Source of the DNA: Virgibacillus litoralis
GTDB lineage: Bacteria; Bacillota; Bacilli; Bacillales; Amphibacillaceae
NCBI RefSeq assembly: GCF_017873675.1
Contig: NZ_JAGGKK010000010.1
Span: 62,001-126,000 of the forward strand
Length of the DNA: 64,000 nt
Reading direction: 5' to 3'
A program made the translations under genes and the position numbers. Of the stretch, positions 58,059 to 64,000 are shown one piece after another. Within the stretch, counting starts at the first letter, position 1. Every line of letters starts with the position of its first letter. A model generated the notes under the pieces. That model was given only the letters and a program-made list of their open reading frames with translations, had not been told where the DNA came from and made no database searches.

Positions 58059-58487
58059 ATGGCTGAATATACACGCAAACAAGTGCTTGACGAAGCAAAA
58101 GGTTTGGCACAGATGCTGGCTAGCACAGAAGAGATTGATCGTTTTAAACAAGTTGAGGCAAAAATAAACAATAATAAAAAAGTACAACAATTAATAACTA
58201 AAATTAAAACCCTGCAGAAGCAAGCAGTTAATTTTCAGGCTTATGAAAAAACAGAAGCATTGAAAAAGGTAGAAGCTGAAATTGACCGTTTGCAAGCTGA
58301 AATTGATGATATTCCAGTGGTACAGGAATTCAAAGAAACGCAAATTGTAGTTAATGATATTTTACAATTGGTTTCTGGAACAATTGCCCGTGAAGTAACA
58401 AATGATGTTATCTCATCTACTGGTGGTGACCTTTTATCAGGTGAAACAGGTTCTAAGACAAATAACGGCTCAGCATGCAGCCATTAA
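58059..58487 (+). CDS. ricA: YmcA (RicA), RNase Y specificity factor subunit
   Basis: A 142-residue helical protein of the YlbF/YmcA family (EAKGLAQMLASTEEIDRFKQVEAKI, LITKIKTLQKQAVNFQAYEKTEALKKVEAE; quoted in parts). It acts with RicF and RicT in RNase Y-dependent mRNA maturation and in biofilm, competence and sporulation control. The C-terminal GSACSH contains the only Cys, a possible ligand for the Ric Fe-S cluster. Starts one base after the miaB stop. Confidence 0.92.
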   Translation: MAEYTRKQVLDEAKGLAQMLASTEEIDRFKQVEAKINNNKKVQQLITKIKTLQKQAVNFQAYEKTEALKKVEAEIDRLQAEIDDIPVVQEFKETQIVVNDILQLVSGTIAREVTNDVISSTGGDLLSGETGSKTNNGSACSH

Positions 58488-58494
58488 TTTGATG

Positions 58495-58524
58495 CCAGGC
58501 AGGAAATTTTTCTTGCCTGGTTTT
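58495..58524 (+). terminator. Intrinsic terminator after ymcA
   Basis: CCAGGCAGGAAA (58495-58506) pairs with TTTCTTGCCTGG (58509-58520) with one G-U, followed by TTTT. Confidence 0.85.
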
Positions 58525-58660
58525 CCTTATGGCAATAGCCTTTGAATGGTTTTTAAGAAAAGTTATCACTAATCTTTACGTCCTTTTACACAATAGCTAT
58601 GCACTATAGGTATTTGTCTTGCATAAAATGACTATGAAAAAAGAGGAGGTAAACGAAATT

Positions 58661-59230
58661 ATGACTTTTCTTGATCAAGAATTTAGAGAAATCATTACGA
58701 AAGCTGTTTGTGGTAAGGGTAGAAAGTTCACGCAGGCTACTCACAATATCTCGCCGTCACATAGACCATCAAGCATCCTTGGCTGCTGGGTGATTAATCA
58801 TTTGTATAATGCCAAGAAAAAATCAGAAGAAACTGTAGAGATAAATGGTAGCTACGATATTAATATTTGGTATTCGTACAATGACAATACAAAAACCGAG
58901 GTGGTAACAGAACGTGTAACGTATTGTGATTATATTCCACTATCTGTTAAGGATGAGAATTGTCTGAGTGACGATTATGATGTCATTGCCAAAGTTATTC
59001 AACAGCCGAATTGTTTGGAATGCCAGATTGCCAACCAAGGTCATAAAATAGTTGTAGAAATAGAGCGCGAATTTGTTGTTCAAATAATTGGCGAAACAAA
59101 GGTTAAAGTAAGGGTAAATCCTAAAGGTTTCAACGATAATTTTGATGATGACGATTGGGGATTTGACATAACAGATGACGAGTTAAGTGATGTCAGTCCA
59201 GATTTTGTGAACGATAAGGCGAAAGACTAA
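58661..59230 (+). CDS. cotE: Spore outer coat morphogenetic protein CotE
   Basis: Organises the outer spore coat in the mother cell. The 189-residue protein has the CotE core ([21 protein letters not shown], with [68 protein letters not shown]) and the acidic C-terminus ([16 protein letters not shown]). ATG at 58661 follows AGAGGAGGTAAACG. Position between ymcA and mutS is as in B. subtilis. I could not locate a convincing sigma-E or sigma-K promoter. Confidence 0.96.
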   Translation: MTFLDQEFREIITKAVCGKGRKFTQATHNISPSHRPSSILGCWVINHLYNAKKKSEETVEINGSYDINIWYSYNDNTKTEVVTERVTYCDYIPLSVKDENCLSDDYDVIAKVIQQPNCLECQIANQGHKIVVEIEREFVVQIIGETKVKVRVNPKGFNDNFDDDDWGFDITDDELSDVSPDFVNDKAKD

Positions 59231-59232
59231 GG

Positions 59233-59267
59233 AACTTACGAGGGTTAATTCTCTCGTAAGTTTTTTT
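59233..59267 (+). terminator. Intrinsic terminator after cotE
   Basis: AACTTACGAG (59233-59242) pairs with CTCGTAAGTT (59253-59262) with more pairs inside, followed by a T-run. Confidence 0.92.
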
Positions 59268-59330
59268 GTTGTTTAGCGTACTATAAAATTTAATTGCTGT
59301 GGAGAACTGAATTTCCGAATCAGCGACGTC

Positions 59331-59497
59331 CAGCTCCGACGTACAGGACGTACTAGTGCCGGTGACGCCACAGGACGTGGCGTTCTCACCGACCAGCGCC
59401 TAGCACCTAGTGGACTTACCTCCTCGTGTCTACGATAAGAAATAAAGGATGTTCGAAAAAACCACCACATCCTGTGGCAACGTCGACCTACTTTGTT
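59331..59497 (+). repeat. GC-rich composite module in front of copy F
   Basis: Contains nested inverted repeats: CGGTGA/TCACCG around ACGCCAC and GTGGCGT with loop AGGAC, and GACGTAC near its start. Its ends (AGCTCC ... AGTGGACTTACCTCC, GATAAGAAATAAAGGATGTTCGA in part) match the insert in copy B at 6346-6411. Together with copy F it fills most of the 483-base cotE-mutS gap. Confidence 0.7.
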
Positions 59498-59574
59498 CGC
59501 AAATAAGAAAGTATAAATACTTTCTTACTGCGTAAGTGCAACTAAGGCTTGGCGATAAGTCAAGTTTTCTAACA
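59498..59574 (+). repeat. Two-hairpin dispersed element, copy F (short linker)
   Basis: Hairpin 1: CGCAAATAAGAAAGTA with TACTTTCTTACTGCG, loop TAAA. Linker TAAGTGCAACTAAGG joins directly to hairpin 2, CTTGGC(GATAA)GTCAAG, where a C-to-T change keeps pairing as G-U, followed by TTTT. The GGCTTATC alternative strand is deleted. Confidence 0.8.
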
Positions 59575-59652
59575 ATCGTGAGTTGCGGTTTCATATAAAC
59601 TTAGCAAGCATTTAGGAAACAGCTTTTATATATGAAAGGGGGAAGTCGATTT

Positions 59653-59721
59653 ATGTCTACAAATTATGCTATAATTGTACATTATATTCGGTATATTTTT
59701 GGAGGATTAACTTATGGCTAA
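59653..59721 (+). other. 22-codon open frame overlapping the mutS start
   Basis: ATG at 59653 follows AAAGGGGGAAG at good spacing and encodes [22 protein letters not shown]. Its TAA falls 8 bases inside mutS and it covers the mutS ribosome binding site. It could couple translation to mutS, but the TATAAT at 59670 inside it may instead be the mutS promoter. Confidence 0.3.
59667..59675 (+). promoter_or_regulatory. Extended -10 element ahead of mutS
   Basis: TGCTATAAT, extended -10 with no good -35. Transcription would start near 59682, leaving about 32 nt before mutS. Confidence 0.45.
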
Positions 59722-62290
59722 AAGCACACCAATGATGGAACAATACTTAAAAATAAAAGCAGAACACAAAGATGCATTTTTATTTTTCCGATTAGGTGAT
59801 TTCTATGAAATGTTCTTTGATGATGCAATAAATGCTGCTAGGGAATTGGAAATAACCCTTACCAAACGGGGGGCAGGACAAGATGATCCCATTCCGATGT
59901 GTGGTGTACCCTATCATTCTGCTGCTAATTACATAAAAAATTTAATTGAAAAGGGTTATAAAGTAGCTATTTGTGAGCAAGTTGAGGATCCAAAGGTCGC
60001 TAAGGGTGTTGTAAGAAGAGAAGTGGTTCAGCTTATTACTCCTGGAACCGTTATGGAAAGTAATATGCTTAATGAACGTGATAACAACTATATTGCCAGT
60101 CTTTCTCATTTCTCTGATGGTTCTTATGTAATTGTTTATAATGATTTGTCAATTGGTGAAAATAACATTGCACTTATTTCAAGTGGATGGGACGCAGTTA
60201 TTCATGAGTTGTTCAATCAGCCAATAAAAGAAATAGTAATTCCTTCGAGTCTGCCTGATGAATTTCAGGATCAGTTAAGCAAAAAATTAAACGTAACATT
60301 GTCCTATCAGGATGAAATAAATTTTAATGCAGAATATCGCAGTTTATGTGATAACCTAAACGATGAGCGACTTGTTAAGGCATTCAGTCGTCTGCTTAAT
60401 TACATCCAATACACACAAAAGCGTTCACTTGATCATTTACAGCCTGCTAAGATTATTGAATTGAACCATCATTTAGCATTGGATATGTACTCTAAACGAA
60501 ACCTGGAATTAACTGAGACAATTATGAAAAAAAGTAAGCATGGAAGTCTGCTGTGGGTACTTGACAAAACAGTAACAGCAATGGGGTCCAGAATGCTTAA
60601 AAAGTGGCTGGAACGCCCGTTATTAAATAAACATGAAATTGAAAAACGTCATGATATTGTTGATGGCTTTTATCAAGGATTTATGGAGCGCGATTCGCTA
60701 CGTGATGTATTAAAATCGGTTTATGATCTTGAACGTCTTGCTGGTCGAGTTGCATTCGGTAATATAAATGCACGTGATCTCATCCAATTAAAACAATCAT
60801 TAGAAAAGTTACCGGAAGTTAGTACAATACTAAAGCAATTTAACCAAAAAAATATAACGGAATTAAGTAATAAACTTGTATTTCCAGAGGAGATACTATC
60901 CATATTAGATACCAGTTTAATAGAAGATCCGCCAATATCGATCAAAGAAGGATCGATTATAAAAGATGGGTATAATGAGAAGCTTGATACTTATAGAGAA
61001 GCTTCACGTAATGGCAAACAATGGATTGCTGAACTGGAACAGAAGGAAAAGAAAGAAACAAATATTAAGTCCCTTAAAATTGGTTATAATCGCGTGTTTG
61101 GTTATTATATTGAGGTAACCAAAGCCAATTTACATCTCTTGCCTGAGGGAAAATATGAGCGCAAGCAGACATTATCGAATGCTGAGCGTTACATTACACC
61201 AGAATTAAAGGAGAAAGAAGAACTTATTTTAGAGGCTGAAGAGAAAAGTGTTGATTTAGAATACAATTTATTCCTTGAAATTAGAGAACAAATAAAAGAA
61301 CATATACCTAAAATACAGTATTTAGCTGATATAGTCAGTAAAGTTGACGTACTTCAGGGGTTTGCAACGGTTAGTGAAGCGAATGATTATAAGCGCCCGC
61401 GATTTGTTGATGAAACGTTATCTATTAAAAATGGACGTCATCCTGTAATTGAACAAGTAATGAAGGATGATTCGTTCGTACCAAATAATGTTTTGCTGGA
61501 TCAGAACACTGACGTCCTTCTAATAACTGGCCCTAATATGTCAGGTAAGAGCACCTATATGCGTCAACTGGCATTAACAGTTATTATGGGGCAAATTGGC
61601 TGTTTTGTTCCATGTGAAGATGCAGATTTAATTCTATTCGATCAGATCTTTACGCGAATTGGTGCAGCAGATGATTTAGTTGCAGGACAGAGCACTTTTA
61701 TGGTTGAAATGCTTGAAGCAAATCATGCCATTACTAATGCAACAGAAAACAGTTTGATTCTGCTTGATGAAATTGGCCGAGGGACAAGCACATATGATGG
61801 AATGGCATTGGCACAATCGATTGTTGAGTATATCCACAATAATATTCATGCCAAAACATTATTCTCAACGCATTATCATGAATTAACAGCACTTGAAAAC
61901 ACCTTAGAAAAATTGAAAAACATTCATGTTCGCGCAGAAGAATATGAAGGAAATGTAGTCTTCCTTCACCAGATAAAAGAAGGAGCAGCCGACCAAAGCT
62001 ATGGTATACATGTTGCGAAACTAGCAAACCTTCCTGAGCAACTTATTGATCGGGCAGGTTCTATTTTAAATCAATTGGAGAATAACGACGAAATGCATGA
62101 GGCAGCTAACCTAGCTGATAATGATCAACTGTCCTTTTTTATTGAGGAAAAAATACCTAAAGAAAAGAAGCAACACAGTAAAGAAGACAAATCAGTAATT
62201 GATGACTTAAATAATCTCAATTTATTTGAGATGACACCGATGGAAGCGATGAACGAACTATACCGATTGCAAAAACATGTAAAAAAGTAA
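59714..62290 (+). CDS. mutS: DNA mismatch repair protein MutS
   Basis: Mismatch-recognition ATPase. The 858-residue protein has the mismatch-binding motif in [14 protein letters not shown] (Phe-x-Glu), connector, lever and clamp domains, and the C-terminal ABC-type ATPase ([15 protein letters not shown] Walker [17 protein letters not shown] Walker B and signature; FSTHYHELT). A C-terminal extension ends in a beta-clamp-type region ([15 protein letters not shown]). ATG follows TTGGAGGATTAACTT. 19 bases before mutL. Confidence 0.98.
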   Translation: MAKSTPMMEQYLKIKAEHKDAFLFFRLGDFYEMFFDDAINAARELEITLTKRGAGQDDPIPMCGVPYHSAANYIKNLIEKGYKVAICEQVEDPKVAKGVVRREVVQLITPGTVMESNMLNERDNNYIASLSHFSDGSYVIVYNDLSIGENNIALISSGWDAVIHELFNQPIKEIVIPSSLPDEFQDQLSKKLNVTLSYQDEINFNAEYRSLCDNLNDERLVKAFSRLLNYIQYTQKRSLDHLQPAKIIELNHHLALDMYSKRNLELTETIMKKSKHGSLLWVLDKTVTAMGSRMLKKWLERPLLNKHEIEKRHDIVDGFYQGFMERDSLRDVLKSVYDLERLAGRVAFGNINARDLIQLKQSLEKLPEVSTILKQFNQKNITELSNKLVFPEEILSILDTSLIEDPPISIKEGSIIKDGYNEKLDTYREASRNGKQWIAELEQKEKKETNIKSLKIGYNRVFGYYIEVTKANLHLLPEGKYERKQTLSNAERYITPELKEKEELILEAEEKSVDLEYNLFLEIREQIKEHIPKIQYLADIVSKVDVLQGFATVSEANDYKRPRFVDETLSIKNGRHPVIEQVMKDDSFVPNNVLLDQNTDVLLITGPNMSGKSTYMRQLALTVIMGQIGCFVPCEDADLILFDQIFTRIGAADDLVAGQSTFMVEMLEANHAITNATENSLILLDEIGRGTSTYDGMALAQSIVEYIHNNIHAKTLFSTHYHELTALENTLEKLKNIHVRAEEYEGNVVFLHQIKEGAADQSYGIHVAKLANLPEQLIDRAGSILNQLENNDEMHEAANLADNDQLSFFIEEKIPKEKKQHSKEDKSVIDDLNNLNLFEMTPMEAMNELYRLQKHVKK

Positions 62291-62309
62291 GATAGAAGGG
62301 ATTGTTCTC

Positions 62310-64000
62310 ATGAATATTATTCAAATGCCAGATGCTTTAGCAAATAAAATTGCTGCTGGAGAAGTAGTGGAACGCCCTGCATCTGTCGTAAAAGAATTAG
62401 TTGAAAATAGTATTGATGCTAATAGCACTTCAATAAAAGTCGAAGTAGAGGAAGCTGGATTACAAAAAATTAAAATTACCGATAATGGTGATGGTATGTC
62501 TGAGGATGATTGCGAGAGAGCATTCTTGCGTCATGCGACAAGTAAAATTAAAAGTGAAACAGACTTATTTCATGTCAAAACGCTGGGATTTCGCGGAGAA
62601 GCATTAGCAAGTATCGCAGCAGTCAGCAGATTAACGGTAAAGACATCACAGGGAGATAATGCAGCAACAGTGCTTTCGATGGAAGGCGGTTCCATAATAA
62701 ACAAGGAGAAAAGTGATGCACGTAAAGGCTCAGAAATCGTAGTGGAAGATTTATTTTATAATACTCCCGCTCGATTAAAATACATGAAAACCATTCATAC
62801 GGAGCTTGGTCACATTACAGACCTATTAAACAGGTTAGCATTGTCTCACCCGGGAATCCGTTTTGAAGCTATCCACAATGGGAAGTCTCTCTTTAAGACA
62901 ACTGGATCTGGAGACCTGCTTCAGGTAGTTGGAAATGTATATGGGATGAGTGTGGCTAAAAAAATGCTGCCAATTCAACGTGAAACCCTTGATTTCTCAA
63001 TTGAAGGATTTATTGCAAAACCTGAAGTCACCAGAGCATCGCGTAATTATATTTCCACCATTATTAATGGACGGTATATAAAGAGTATTCCTTTGTCACA
63101 AGCGATTATTAGAGGGTATCATACATTGTTGCCAATTGGTCGTCTGCCAGTAGTTGTTCTATCAATAACAATGGACCCCATATTGGTTGATGTGAATGTA
63201 CACCCAACTAAACTTGAGGTTCGTTTTAGTAAAGATAAAGAATTGTTTGCTGCCATTGAAGAGACGATCAGAACAAAATTCAGACATGCATCCTTAATAC
63301 CTGAACTGGAACAGAAACAAGAAAATCAAGAGAAATCAGTTCAAAACACATTGCAATTTAATGAACCACAGAGGGAAGCGCAGCGGGAACAAATACCCCA
63401 AGTAAATGAACAAGTACCAACTATAGAGCAATCAAACTCAACTAATAATATAGGTTTTCAACATGAGTTCGACCATAGTAATGATATTCCTTCTGCTGAC
63501 GTAAAACCTGCAGTGGTCAAAGAAGAGCAACAACGTGTACCCACTATGTATCCAATTGGTCAACTCCATGGTACTTATATTCTAGCGCAAAATGAAAATG
63601 GATTATATATGATCGACCAGCACGCTGCACAAGAACGTATAAAGTATGAGTTTTTTAAACAGAAGCTTGGTAAAACAATTAACGAGTCTCAAGAATTATT
63701 AATGCCTTTGACATTTGAATTTTCTAAACAAGAATCTATCTTCATTGATCATTATAAAGAAGAACTTGAGAAAGTAGGACTGTTTTTGGAGTCATTTGGA
63801 AATCAAACTTATATTATTCGGTCATATCCAACGTGGTTTCCAGAAGGATTTGAAGAAGAGATAATTCGTGAAATGATTGATCAGGTTATGGATGATGAAC
63901 GAGTAAATGTTGAAAAAATAAGAGAAGATGCAGCAATATTAATGTCCTGTAAACGATCAATTAAAGCGAATCATTATTTAAATCAGGAAGACATGTTTCG
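62310..64000 (+). CDS. mutL: DNA mismatch repair protein MutL (partial, cut by window end)
   Basis: The first 563 codons of MutL are open to the window edge. The GHKL ATPase domain shows [19 protein letters not shown] (Mg-binding Glu/Asn), [22 protein letters not shown] and [12 protein letters not shown] Gln/Glu-rich linker (about 330-405) follows. The C-terminal endonuclease domain has [12 protein letters not shown] (DQHAx2Ex4E nickase motif) and [12 protein letters not shown]; the last zinc motif would lie beyond 64000. ATG at 62310 follows AGAAGGGATTGTTCTC. Confidence 0.96.
   Translation, partial: MNIIQMPDALANKIAAGEVVERPASVVKELVENSIDANSTSIKVEVEEAGLQKIKITDNGDGMSEDDCERAFLRHATSKIKSETDLFHVKTLGFRGEALASIAAVSRLTVKTSQGDNAATVLSMEGGSIINKEKSDARKGSEIVVEDLFYNTPARLKYMKTIHTELGHITDLLNRLALSHPGIRFEAIHNGKSLFKTTGSGDLLQVVGNVYGMSVAKKMLPIQRETLDFSIEGFIAKPEVTRASRNYISTIINGRYIKSIPLSQAIIRGYHTLLPIGRLPVVVLSITMDPILVDVNVHPTKLEVRFSKDKELFAAIEETIRTKFRHASLIPELEQKQENQEKSVQNTLQFNEPQREAQREQIPQVNEQVPTIEQSNSTNNIGFQHEFDHSNDIPSADVKPAVVKEEQQRVPTMYPIGQLHGTYILAQNENGLYMIDQHAAQERIKYEFFKQKLGKTINESQELLMPLTFEFSKQESIFIDHYKEELEKVGLFLESFGNQTYIIRSYPTWFPEGFEEEIIREMIDQVMDDERVNVEKIREDAAILMSCKRSIKANHYLNQEDMF

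Noticed and set aside
58540-58660. Sigma-E or sigma-K promoter for cotE
   Set aside because: TACACAAT and CAATAGCTA are near-matches, but neither has a -35 partner at the right distance.

Overview
The window is about 37% GC by eye, with strong Shine-Dalgarno sites, frequent TTG/GTG starts and every gene on the + strand. Gene order and protein similarity place it in an endospore-forming member of the Bacillaceae. The divergent details and dispersed repeats suggest the Oceanobacillus/Virgibacillus/Lentibacillus side rather than Bacillus itself (inference). Sporulation genes (dpaA/dpaB, spoIIIE, spoVS, cotE) and motility genes (cheC end, cheD, sigD, swrB) are all present. The stretch corresponds to the conserved B. 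subtilis backbone from cheC/sigD to mutS/mutL.

Layout: (1) 1-3742, end of the chemotaxis/flagellar operon: cheC tail, cheD, sigD, a fapA-like DUF342 gene, a small conserved unknown and swrB. (2) 4325-9721, translation and envelope precursors: rpsB, tsf, pyrH, frr, uppS, cdsA. (3) 9818-16446, rseP, polC and an orphan RsbR-type STAS gene. (4) 16447-17602, a 1.1-kb gene-free repeat cluster and the nusA-operon leader. (5) 17603-24557, rimP-nusA-ylxR-ylxQ-infB-ylxP-rbfA-truB-ribF. (6) 24695-29922, rpsO, pnp, ylxY, mlpA, ymxH. (7) 30064-34765, the dipicolinate/diaminopimelate cluster dpaA-dpaB-asd-dapG-dapA. (8) 34878-38223, tepA, ylzJ, spoIIIE. (9) 38452-44089, a GntR regulator and a BMP-type nucleoside ABC transporter. 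(10) 44515-50751, ymfF-ymfH-ymfI-ymfJ-ymfK-rodZ-like-pgsA. (11) 50748-59230, cinA, recA, rny, ymdB, spoVS, miaB, ymcA, cotE. (12) 59714-64000, mutS and a mutL cut by the window end.

Functional themes are ribosome production and maturation (rpsB, tsf, frr, rimP, infB, rbfA, truB, rpsO), RNA decay (pnp, rny, ricA/ymcA), DNA replication/repair (polC, recA, mutS, mutL), cell-envelope lipid synthesis (uppS, cdsA, pgsA, rseP) and spore formation. dpaA/B convert a lysine-pathway intermediate made by asd, dapG and dapA into spore dipicolinate.

Most interesting non-gene content: a family of six short repeats (A-F) that all lie in the same orientation as the genes, just behind gene ends or terminators. 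They encode one conserved hairpin and, in four copies, a second terminator-like hairpin. Three copies also carry a competing alternative pairing, with compensatory changes between copies. A second, GC-richer Bacillaceae-type repeat forms a cluster between the orphan rsbR and rimP. Compared with B. subtilis, dxr, proS and rnjB are each missing from their usual slots. Comparisons with other genomes are from memory; no database search was possible.
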